A stretch of DNA of 64,000 bases from Diacronema lutheri. Its lineage: Eukaryota > Haptophyta > Pavlovophyceae > Pavlovales > Pavlovaceae. Position 1 is the stretch's first letter. The number at the start of each line of letters is the position of its first letter. The notes beneath the pieces were generated by a model, which saw only the letters and a list, made by a program, of their open reading frames with translations, made no database searches and was not told where the DNA came from. Where the stretch lies: assembly GCA_019448385.1 (NCBI GenBank), contig JAGTXO010000025.1:62001-126000 (forward strand). Reading direction: 5' to 3'. Made by a program: the position numbers and the translations under genes. Below are positions 50,001 through 62,000 of this stretch, piece after piece.

Positions 50001-53000
50001 CGCGGCGCGCGAGCTCGCACCGAGAGCGGCGCGCAGCTGCGCCGCAGGATGGCGGGAGCAGCCTCGCTAGGCGTGCCGAGCCGAGCGACGCGCGCGCTCG
50101 GCGCTCTGCGCTCCTCTCGCTCGGCATCACGTCCCTCTCGCTCTGTGCAACGCGTGCTGACCCTACCGACGGCAGTTACGGCGGGTACGGCGGCGAACTA
50201 CACGGCGGGTACGGCGCGCGCGGGGGCGCGCGCACGTGGCAGGGCGATGGCCGCGGCGAAGCGAGCAGTGGCACGCTGCGCGGCGCGTCCGGCGCGTGTG
50301 TGCGTTCGAGCGTTCTGTCGAGGGTGCGCCTGCTGCGCATCCGTGCACTGCCGCCCGTCGGCGCGGACGCAGACGACGTCGGTGGGCGCCAATCCGACGC
50401 TCTGTCGGGAGGCTTGACGGAAGGCTGCCTTTCGGAGGTCGAGTCCGCTGGATCGGCCTCCGACGCGGACGCGCGCTCCGACGACGCATCGCGCTCCTCG
50501 GAAGCGTCGGACCTGTCCGACGTACCCGTCGCCGCCGCGCGCCCGCCGCGCGCCGCAGAGCCGAGGCCGGCGACGGTGGAGCGGCTGCGCAGCCGTGCGG
50601 CGGCAGCGTGCGCCGCGGACGAGGCGGCGGCCGCGAGCACGACCACGCCGCGCGCGGGCGATGAGGCGGCCTTGGCCGGTGCGGGCCCAGCCTCCTCGTC
50701 GCCTGCGCTCGCGCTGCTGCGGCTGCAGCTGCTCCGGCCCGGCGCGGCCGACGACGCGAGCGCGCGCCGCGCTGAGCGCCGCGTCGCGCGCCGCGCCGCG
50801 CGCGCGCTTGAGTCGGCCGCGTTTGCCGAGCTCGTGCCGCACGGCGAGGGCGCGGACACGCCCGTGCAGCCCGCGCACGCGGCGCCCGGCAAGCCCGGCA
50901 GCGACGGCGACGAGGGCATGCCGCACGACGCGCGCTGCGCGCGCGTTTGCGTACGTCTGGCCGTGCCGTCGCTCGCGCTGCGCGGAGAGGCGCGCGCGGC
51001 AGACCTCGCGCCGGCGGAAGGCGAGGAGCGGCAGATGCGCGCGCACGACGCGCGCGCACTTGCGCGCTGCGGCGGGCTCGCCGTGCGCGATCGCTGGGTG
51101 GCGCTTGGCTCTGCCACCGACAGCGCGCGCCCGTTTCGAGTCGCAACCGCCGACCGCCTCGGCGACGATGGCGGCGATATGGCAGGAGCGGCCGCAGGGC
51201 GGCTGGGCTTTGCGCTGACGTGCCACGCGCTCGAGGGCGCGGCGGAGGAGGCGGCGGGCTCCACCGTGCGGCGCGCGGGCACGCTGCGCGACGCGCTGGC
51301 AGCGGGTGGAGGTGATGCCTTACCGAACGCTGCACGGCCGTCGTGGGCGCCACGCGACCCGAACGTGGCGTTCGCATCGCGCAGCGGCACGCTCTGCTCG
51401 CAGCCGCTCGGCAGCGCAGCGTCGGTGACGGATGTGACGCTGTCGCAAATTTGCAACCTGCAGTCTGGCCGGAGCGGAGCGGCTGTGCCCTTGGCGCACA
51501 GCAGCGCGCGCGCGCCTCTGACCGCCATTACCGTTTGCGCGCGCGTCGGCTCGGCCGAGAGCGCCGCGCACACCGCCACCCTCTCCAAGCTGCTCCGCGC
51601 GCTCGCATCGGACAGCGCGGCCGCCGTGGCCGCGGCCGTACAGCGTGGCGCCGCCGCACCGCGCGTCTCGCCGCTCGCGCCAACGCGCCATCAGCCGGCG
51701 GTCGGCGTGGCGCGCGCGCCGCAGCGGCGCGTGCGCGCGCTCGTGCGCGGCCGGTGCGGCGCGCTCGCGTTTGAGCTGCAGCCCACCAATCCGACGGTTG
51801 CCTTGCCCGCGCGGCGCGTGTGCCGCGCGCTGCTGCGCGTCGAGCTGGCTCAGCTCGCGGCGGACGTTACGCTGCGCCCAGCCACCGACGTGGACGTGGG
51901 TGAGGCCGCCGGCGCGCGTGGCGGCTCGCGGCACAGTGCAACACCGGAACGGGCGGCGCGCGGTGAACCTGCCGAGTGGCGCGCGAGCGCGGCGCTGATC
52001 GGCGTGCGGCTTGCGAACCTGGCGCCGGGCGGCGTTGGCGAGCCCTTGGAAGCCCGCACGGACGACGATTCCGACAGCCGCTCCGACAGCGGGTCCAGCT
52101 CGGCGGCGTCGGAGCTATCGGAGAGCGTCGGCGAGAGCAACTCTTCCCGGCGAGCGCACGCCGCGGCGCAGCGCGCGACGGCCATGCTGCTCGTCGCATG
52201 CCCCGCCTCGCCGCCCGGCTCGAGCCGCGACACGGAGCGCGCGCGCCGCCCCGCTGGGCGCATGCTGCTGAGGCCGGAAGGTGGGAGCTCGTCCGACACG
52301 TCTTCCGATACCGGGTCCGAAACGCGCGGCTCGGGCGTGGACCTGCCGTCTGACGTGTCCGATGGCGGCGTGTCCAATCTTGAGCGCGCGCCCTTGGAGG
52401 GCGCCTCGCTGCGCAGAGCGAGCGCGCGTTCGCGCCCTGACGGCGCGCCCGGCTGCGGCACGCGGCGCGGCCGGCGGCGGCTTGCGCTGGGCATGCCCGC
52501 GCTGCGCTGCTCGTTGCCGCCGGCTGCCATCGGCGCGCTGCAATGCGTGGCGGACGAGGGCTTGCTCGCCCTCGCCGCGTCGAGGTGGGCGCAGCTGCTC
52601 GGCGAGCGCGCCAAGCGCGCAGCAGCCGCCGCCGCCGCCGGCGGCGGCGGCGGCGCCGGCGGCGGCGGAGGCGGCGGCGGCGGTGGCGCGCCAAAGCTGC
52701 CACCGCCATGGGTCGTTCGGCTCCCCTCGCTCTCGATCGCCTTGCCGTACGACGGCCCACCGCCCACCGCCGACTCGACGGCCGAGCCCGCGCCGCCCGC
52801 TGCGCCTCTCGCCAAGCTCAGCGTGCGCGCTGTTCAAGTCGAGGCGGCGCCGCGCCGCCTGCGCGCCTCGCGGCCGCTTGCCCAGCCGCGTATCGTGGGC
52901 GCGGCTGCGAGCGCGCAAGAGGCGCTCTGGTGCGAGCGGCTGCGCGTGCGCGCGGCGCGGCTGCGCGTGCGCGTCGCGGCCGCGCTGCCGCCCGCGAGCG

Positions 53001-56000
53001 CGGCCGGCACGTCGACCACCGGCGCGGACGCGGCTTGCATGCCCGCCGGCGTCGCGGTCGACGGCGCGCGCGGCGGCACGATGGTGCGCTTGCGCGCGGG
53101 CATCGCCCTCTCCGTCCTGCGCGCGCTCGGGCCCGTCGCCGCGTCAGCCGCGCCCGCCATCTCGATCCGGGTCGACTTGAGCAAGGAGCTCGTCTGGGCA
53201 CGGCTGGCGGAGCCGCAGATCCGCGCCCTCGCCGCATTCGGGGCGCGCGCGGCAGCGCACGGCGGGCGCGCGCGCATGCCGCCGGCGGTCATGCGCGCGG
53301 CCGCGCCGCCGATCCAACCCGTCCTCGCGAGCGAGGGTCTTGCAGCGCCGCCATCGCTCCAGCTGTGCGTGCGCGCGCGGTGTGTGGCGCTCGCGCTCGG
53401 CGGAGGCGGTGGTGGAGGCGGCGGCGGAGGCGGAGGCGGAGGCGGCGGCGGCGGCGGACAGGGCTGCAGCTCTGCGCTCCTCCTGCTCTCGCTCGGCGGC
53501 ATGAGCGCGGATGTGCGACAGCACCGCGGCGGCGGCATCCGTGCTGAGCTGGCCGTCGTCAGCGCGAGCTGCCATGCGCGCGATGGTGAGGCAACGCTCG
53601 CGGCAGGTTCGACGCCGGCTCGCAGCGCCGACGGGGCCGCTGCGCACGACGACGCTGCCGTGGGCACGGAGTGCGCGGGCAGCTGGGCGTGCATCGCGCG
53701 GCTCGCGCCGCCGCCGCCCGCCGCCACGTTCACCGACGCCCCGGCAGCCGCGGCGGGCAGCGAGGCGAGCTCAGAGCTGCATGCAATCTCTGCCTCTTTC
53801 GCGCTCACACCGGCGGAGACGCGCTCGTCCCTTGTCCCGGCGGCTGTGCGCGCGCAGCTTGAGGGATCGCTGCGCGTGGGCACGTGCGAGCTGGCGCTGT
53901 TGCCGGCCGCGCTGCTCAGCGCCGTCGGCTGCTGCGCGCGCGCGTCCGCAGTGGCCGCGTCCGAGCGGACACGCGCCGCCGCCGTCGTCTCCGCCCTCGC
54001 CGCGCAGCGCAGCCGCGCGGCGCGCCGGCCTCGTGCAGGGCGCGCGCACGCACCGCGTGCGCGCGCTCGGCCGCGTGCAGCCGACGGCTGGCACGCGGGC
54101 GCGTTTGACGCCATTCGTACCGCCGACGGCGGGGGCGCGTCGCGTGCCGCGCCGGTCGCAGCGCCGCACGTCGCCTTCGCCGTGCGCGCGCCGCTCGTGC
54201 TCCTCGTCTGCCCGCACCCAGCACCCCCCGAAGCCGACTCGACGGCCGCCGCGCGCCGCGCGCCCGCCGACACGACGCCGTCCGCCTCCGCGTCGCCTCA
54301 CTGCGCCCATTTCGGCTCGCCGTCCTTCGCCTCGCCGCCCTTCGCCTCGCCGCCCTTCGCCTCGCCGCCGACGTCTCTCCGCGCGCGCGCGCGCGAGCGC
54401 GCGCGCGAGGGTCGCGCGAGCGCCGCGCCTGCGCCGGCCGCGGCGCTTGTCGATGTGGCACGACCGCTACCGGCGTGCGCGCGTGTGGGCAGGCCGTCCG
54501 CCCACGCCTTCGAGCTGCGCTGCGCGCTGTTTCTTGAGGGGCGAACGGAGGCGGTCGGGGCGCCGCGCGCTAGCGATGAGGCTACGCGCGCCGAGCGCAG
54601 CGCCTCGCCGCCGCGCGCGCGCGCGCGGCTCGCCCTCACGGCCGCGCACGCGCCACGTGCAGTCTGGGTCGAGTCAGCGCCGGCCGAACCGGGCGTGGGC
54701 GCGGCGGCACTCGCGCGCGGCGCGCACCTCGCGGCGCTCGAGCGCACGCCGGAGGGGGCCGAGGGTGCGAGCGCGCTGCCGCACATCCTGATCTGCCCGT
54801 GCGAAGTACAGCTCGCCGTCTCGCCCACAGCCGAGGGTGCGCACGGCGCGGCCGCGGCTGCGCACGGCGACTCGGCCGCCCTCGCTGCGGGCGGCATCGA
54901 GTGCGTGGTGCCTGGCGCCGTGCAGCTGAGTCTGTCGCTTCCGCTGCTCCTTGCCGCCGACGCGGCTGCCGCCGAGTGGGCCGCGGCGCGCGCGCACGCC
55001 AGCGCGGACGCCGCGCTGGCGGATGCGCGAGCCGCGGCGGACGGCGCGCTGCCCAAGCCACTGCCGCCGCTGCCGCCCGCGCCGCTGCAGCTGCGCGCGC
55101 GCGGCGCGTCGTCCGCGGGCGGCGTGTGCGCGTCCGCCTCGGCTTCGGACGCCGGCTTGGAATGCGATGGCGATGGCGGCGGCGGCGGCGGCAGCCAGGG
55201 TCGGGCGCGGTGCGCGCGCGCCGCGTCAGCCGCGTCCGACGTGCCCACGCCCATGCGGTCGCGGCCGACTTCACCCGGGCGCCGTGACGGCTTGGCCAAC
55301 CGAAGCGCATGGCCATCGTGGACGTTGCGCGGCGAGCGCTCCGGGCCGTGCGCGACCGCGCAGCTGCAGCGCTCGAGCAGCGCGCGCGACAACGCGACCG
55401 GCGCGGACGCGGGCATGGGCGGCTGGCTGCGCGCTGTGCGCGGTGCACGCGCGCCTCTCGCGCTCGAGCGTAGCGTAAGCGTCGGCAGCGCGCGCTCGTG
55501 CGCGCCGCGCGCAACCGCCGGCCGCTCGCGGCTCGTCGCGCGCACGCCGACGACGCACTGGGGCCGGCGGAGGCAGTTCCCGCTCCTGACCGCAGCGGAT
55601 CCGACATTGGGAGGCGCGCGCGCGACGTCGCTGCTTGCCGCCGCCGGCGCTGCGTGCGGCTGGGGGCCGCGCGCGGCGCACGCGGCGGAGCCCAAGATGT
55701 GCGAGGCGTCGATTGCTCAGCCGACGAGCGATCGGACGGGCGACGAGGGCGAGAGCGCGCGCGCCGATGAGCACGCCGCGTGCGGCGGCGACGGCGGCTG
55801 CGCTGCTGCCGCCGCTGCGAGCAGCGCGACGAGCGTTGACAATGACAGCAGCACGGGCGCAAATCTCCTTGCGCGCGGGGTCGTGCGGTCCTTCTCGTTC
55901 GCCGTTCCACTCGTGAGCGCGGTGCTCGTCGCGCCGCCGCGCGCGCGTGGTCTTCCCCTCCTGCGCGCGGAGCTGAGCGACGTGCGCTGCGCCGGGCTGC

Positions 56001-59000
56001 TGCCGCCGCCCTCGCAGCCGCGCGGCGTGGCCGCCGGCGCGGATGGCGGCGGCGAGGAGCGCGGCCATGCTGACGCCGAGACGACCCTCGCGCGAGCGGG
56101 CGGGCTGCAGCTGGTGGGCAGCGTTGGCCTCGGCGTCGGCTGGTTCTGCGTGCGTGCGTTGCGTTGGGCAGACGTTCTCCAACCGTGCGCACTGCGCTGC
56201 GTCGCGCAGAGGCCCGCCTTGTCCGGCGTGCGGCTCTGCGCGGACCTGTCCATCTCGCCGGCACTCGAGCTCACCGCCGCAGCCGAGTGCGTGCACGAGG
56301 TGGTCGAAGCGGCGGAGGCGACCGCCGCCGCGCTTGCGGGCGCGCGCGCGGCGCGGAGCGGCGAGGCGTGCCTCGTCGGCTGCGGCGCGACGGCGGCGGT
56401 GGACGAGAGCACGCATGGCGCTGCGGCGTGGGATGCGTCATCTCGACTGTACCTTGTGCGTAACCTCCTTGGCGAGCCCTTTTGGGTCGAGCCGCAGCGG
56501 TGCGGCTTGCCGCGTGGCGCTGCTGCGCAGGGCAGCGATGGCGGCGGTTCGGCGCGCGACGGCGGCGGTGGCTGCACGCCGCGCGCGCTGCTGCGCCCGC
56601 CCGGCGCGAGCGTCAGCGCGGTGTGCGTGCTGCCCGGCGAGACCGCGCGCATCAACTTTTGGCAGGCGCGCGCGGGCGCGAGCGCGGCCGCCGCTGGGCG
56701 CGGCAGCGACGCGGGCGGCCTGGCGGACGGCGCGGCGGACGGCGCGGCGCGCGACGCGGCTGCTCGTCGAGGCGAGCCGCTCGACGTGGGCGAGGCGCCG
56801 CGCGGCGCTGCCGCCTCCCAGCTTGGCTGCGACGCGGACGCTGCGCGGCGCGTGCGGCTGTGGCTGGACGGCGGCTGGGCGCCGGCTGAACGCGTGCCCC
56901 TCAACGCACCGCACGGCAGCTGGATGCTCGAGCTGCGGCGCGGCGAGGAGGGCGGCAGCGCGGTTGGGCGTGCTGATGGGCACGATGGCCGCACAGAGGG
57001 CGACGAGAGCGAGGCAGAGGCCGCGGCGCCTTTGGTGCGCGGCAGCGACGCGGTGCGCACGTGCGCGGCTGCGTCCGTACATTCCGCGCGCGCCGAGCGG
57101 CGCTGCTTTGTCGCACGGACGGCCTTGCAAGCGCCGAGCGGGCTGCCACTGCTCAGCGTCGAGTCGATGGTCCTTGTCACCAACGATGCGCCTGTCGCCG
57201 TCCTCGTGAGCGGCTTGAGCGCTCATCCCGCAGCCGAGCCGTCCGCCGCGCAGCCCGCGTGGCGCGAGTCGGGGCGTGGCGGCGGCATGGCGGCGGTGCG
57301 CACGAACGAGCTCGGCAGGCTCGAGCCCGGCCAGACACTGCCCGTGCCGTTGGCGCTCGTTACCTGCGGCCTGCTGCGCTTCGCCCTCGCCGCTGAGTGC
57401 GCGGACGACCACACCGGCGCCACGGGCATGGCCGGCGCGCGCAGCGGCGCCGAGCGCAGCGGCTTGTTCGACGCGCTCGCGGATGGCGCGAGCCCGGCCT
57501 CGTCGCCTATCTTTTCACCGCCTCCCTTCGCGCCGAGCGCGTCGAGCGCGGCGGGAGCCTCTCAGGACGAGCCGGACGCGCGGCAGCTGCTGCCGGACGA
57601 GGACATCCCGCGGCGCGCAGAGGCGCGCGAGGCCTTCCTTCCGCTCGATGGGCTCACCGCGCCGGACGGAGGCGCGCGCGCGAGCGCGGACGAGCGCGCC
57701 GAGTTCAGCGCCGCGTTCCCCGCCGCGCCTCCGTCCGAGCGCCTGCTGCGCGCCTTCTCGTGTGCGCTGCACGTCTCATCGCACCGCCTCTACCCGGCAG
57801 CGGCTTCGGGCAGACTCTTCCTCACGACGGTGGCGCTGCGCTTTGCGAGCAAGGCGCTCTTCAAGAAGGAGCGGCGCGAGGTGTTGCTGCTCGCCGACGT
57901 CGCCGCGCTCACCAAGCCAAAGGGCGGCGCGGAGAAGGGCGGCACCGAGAGCGGCGGCGCGAGCGGCGGAGCGGGCGGCGTCGCGAGCGCGCTGCCGAGC
58001 GCGGCCGGGCTCGGCGCAAAGGGAGTGGAGGTGGCGATGGCGGGCGGAAATCGATTCGTCTTCTCGGGCTTCGGATCTCGCAACGGCGCGTTTCACGCCA
58101 TCGAGGCGGCGCTCTGCAGGTGTGCGCACGATACCGCGACCGCGCGCACGCCGCTCTCGCGCTCGTCGGCCGCGCGTCGCCCGCGCCGCGCACGCCGCGC
58201 GATCCGTGCGACCAGCGCGGATCACGCACGCGCGATGGCGGCGTGCGTGCGCGCACTCGCCCGGCGCGCAGGTACTCGCCTCACTACGACGTGGCCTTTT
58301 CGGAGGGTAACCGGCGTTTCCGCGCGCGCTTCGGCCTTCCGGACGGCCCGCCTCGCCCAGCGCGCGCGCGCGACGGCGAGTCGGCTGCGCGCGCGCGCGC
58401 TGCGGACGGCGCGCCCGATCCGTCGCAGCAGCAGCGCGCTTGGACGCAATTCGGCCGTCGCCAGCCCGCGGCGACGCCCGGCGCACCGCGCGCGCGAGCT
58501 GGCGCGGATGCGCTGGACGCGGGCGGAAGGGAGGGCGCGGAGGTCGTGCTCGCCGAGTTCCGCTGCGCGCTGCAGCAGGCGGAATGCAGCTCGCAGGGCA
58601 AGCTGTACTGCACCGACCGCGCAGTCGCATTCGCTGGCTGGCTCTTTTCGCGCGCTGTCCTGCTCAGGCTGCCGCTCGCCGAGCTCACGGCCGTGCAGCC
58701 CCTCGACGAGCTGAGCCAGATGCACAACGGGCTGCTGCTCACGTGGGCGCTGGCGCGCGACTGGACCCTCGTCTTCCTCACCGGCCGCGACAGCGCGCTC
58801 GGCGTGCTGCGAGCGAGCGCGAGCGCGGCGCGCGCCGCGCTCGCGTGCGACTTGTCGATCGGCCGCGCGCTGCCCGTCTGCTGGGCGGGGCCGGCGCTTG
58901 GCCCGCCGCCTACCGGCGCGTTCGGGCGGCGCGATGGCCCTTGCGCCGAGCCGCACCACCCCGCCGCGAGCGCGCTCGACGGCGCTTCGCCCCTGCGGCT

Positions 59001-62000
59001 CACGCCGCCCCCGCCTTTCCGGCCCCTGCGCTCCGCGCGCGCCGCGGCGGATGCGGCCGCCGCGCTCGCGGCCGAGGTGGCGGACGAGCCCGACGAGGTC
59101 GTGGACATGGTCGTCCTGCGCGCGGGCATCGCCACCTCGCTCGTCGCGCGCGCGCGCCGGCTACGCGCGAGCCTGCCCGAGCGCAGCGGCGTGCCGTGCC
59201 ACGTGCAGCTGCTCGCTCCACTGCAGATCGAAAACTTGCTGCCTGGGCACATCCAGGTCGCAGTGCGGCTCGTCGCCGAGGCGCGCAAGGAAACGCGCGG
59301 CGCTCGGCCCATGGTGGGCGAGGGCGAGCCGGCATCGGCGGGCGGCGCGGCGGCAGCCGACGACCCGCCGCCGGCGTCGGCGGGCGCGGACGTGGGCTGG
59401 CCCGACGGCTGGCAGAAGCTTCTTCTCCCTCCCGATGGGGTCGCAACCGTGTGGCACGTGCCGCCGCCGGCGTCTGCGCGCGTGTGCGTGCGCATGCACG
59501 GGTGCGTGTGGAGCACGCCCGTGCGCGTCAACTGGGCCCCTGCGTCCGGCACTGCCTCGGAGCTGGTCGCCATGCGCACGGCAGGCGGCGGCGCGCCGCT
59601 GCGCGTGCTGCTGCGGCAGAGCACTGCAGACGCGCGCGGTTGTGCGCTGCTCATCTCGGTGTACGCGAGCTACCACGTACACAACGAGAGCGGGCTGCAT
59701 CTCGAGTTCAAGTCCGTCTACGCGCGCGCGCCACTCCCTTCGCTCAACCGGACTCACGGAGGCGCAGAGGCGGCGAGCGGCGGCAGCGGCGGCGCGGCGC
59801 CCGGTCGAGCGGACGCGGTCGCTGGCGGCGAAGGCGAGGGCATCGGCGCGGACGGCGGTGGCGCGCCCGGCGGCAGCGCGGACGAGCAGCTTGGCGACAC
59901 AGCTGGCGCGGAGGGGCGGCCGCTTCTGCTGAGCAGGCAGCGCGCAATGCCGCTTGGCAGTTTGCTCCTCTCCGCGAGGCTCGTGACGTCAGTCGCAGCG
60001 CGCGGCCGCGCGGCGGAGGCCGGCGGAGCCACGGCGGCGAGCGCGGATGAGGGCGCGGCGTGCGGCTCGCCGACAGCGCCGAGCGCGCCGGGCGCGTCGC
60101 CGCCGGCAGCGTCGACCGCCGGCGGCGCGGCGGCGGCGTCTGCGGTCGCGTGCGTGCGCGGGCCGTGGTCTGCGCCCTTTGCACTCGATGCGAGCACGGG
60201 CGCGGGCTCGATCCGGCTGTCGGGCTTTGACCTCGCCGTCTCCGTCGCACCCGCGCCGGGCCGCGCGGGCGAGGGCGGTCTGAGCAAGGCCGTGAGGCTC
60301 GTGCCGCGTTACGCGTTACGTAACGGATGCTCGACGGATGCAGAACGCGGCGCGGGGGAAGGGGGCGGCGATGGCGTGGCGCTCGAGGCGCGGCTCGAAG
60401 GCGGCAGCTTGCAGACGCACGCGCAGTTGCCCGCCGGCGGCCAGCTGCGCGCCTTCCATTGCGCGGACGCGCCCGGCCGTGGCTCGCGCGCGCAGCCGCT
60501 GCTCCAAATCCGACCGGTCGCGCGAGCGGGCGCGCCGCAGCTCGATTGGTCGGCGGGCTTCCCGCTCGACAAGGCCGGCGTGCACGCGCAATTCTGCGCG
60601 CCGAGCGGCCTCGCGCCCGGTCAGGTCGGTTGGTGGGAGCGTGGCGGCCACCTTGAGGCGCACGTGCTGCCCGTCGGGGGCAGCGTCGAGGTGACCATTG
60701 TGCGCGCTGCGCACGCGTCGCGCGAGGCGCCGTCGGGCCGGGGCGCGCGCGCGTGCTAGCTCGGCCATCGGGCCTGTGCCTGACGTGACGTCCCTGTGCC
60801 ACTCCCCCGCGCCCCCGTTCCCTTTCCCTTTGCCGTCCTCGTGCCCTCGCCCTCGCCTGCGTGCCGCCCGTCAGCTGCATGCGCCGGGCTCTCACGAGCC
60901 CGACGGCTCGCCGCTGCCACCCGCGCCTCCGCTCGAGCTGCGCAACGAGACCTCCATGCTGATCGTCATCGCGCAGCGCGGCGCCATCGACGCCCCCGCC
61001 GCGCACGTCGGTCCTCGCTCGGTTGCGCCGTTTGCCCTCCCATCCGCAGCCGCTTCTCGCACACTGCACATCTCTGGTCTCCTCTTGCGCGCGCGTACAG
61101 CGCGCGGCGTCGAGGTCGATCCGGCGGCGGCCGCTGCGGCCGCGGTCGCATCCGCTGCAGCCGCCGCGTCCGCGTCCGCGACGTCGGCGTCTCTCGCAGA
61201 GGCCGCCATCGCGGCAACGGCCTCTGCCATGGCCGCAGCGACGGCCGCCGAGCGCGCGCCGCTCGCCGTCTTCGAGCGCGTGGAGCTGCAGTTGCGCGAC
61301 GATGGCGGCGAGCAGTGGGTGCCGCTCGGCACTAACGCTGCGCTCGCCGCAGCGGTTACTGCCGACAGTGGCGGCAGCGGAGTCGCGGAGGTCCCCTTCG
61401 CGGATGATGGCGTAGGTGGCGTGGCGGCGTGGGTGCATGCGCGGCAGGAGGGTGTGACGCTCGTCGTGCGCGTGACGGCCACGCGCCCGACACAGCCTCT
61501 CGCCGGCCGGGGCGGAAGCGTCCGCACGATGGCTGCCGGCAGCTTCCGCAGGTCGCGAACGCGCAGCTCTGTCAATGCGGACGATGGTCTCGTCGATGGC
61601 GGTTACGACGAGCTGCCTGAGCTCCCAAGCATTTACGGCCGGCTGGCGCTGCCGCGCATCGGCTTATCCATCCTCGGCGTGGACGAGGAGCTTCTGTGCG
61701 CAGAGCGCAGCGCGTTCGCTTCCCCAACCAGACCGCGTTTGCCCCCCAACCAGCCCGCGTTCGCCTTTCCAATCAGCCCGCGCCCCAGGGCCGGTCCCCT
61801 CCTCCCCATCCTCCCCTTCCTTCCTTCCAGGCACCATGCCCACCGCCCACCCACGCCTTCACACGCATCTCACCCGCTGCGGCGCCTCCCCGCCGCCGAT
61901 CTGGCGATGCGCAGCTACCTGAGCGCATCCGACCTTGCTGTCGACGTTGCGCTCTCCACGGCGCCGTCGGCCGGCGCCCAGGCCTTGGCGGATGGTGGCG

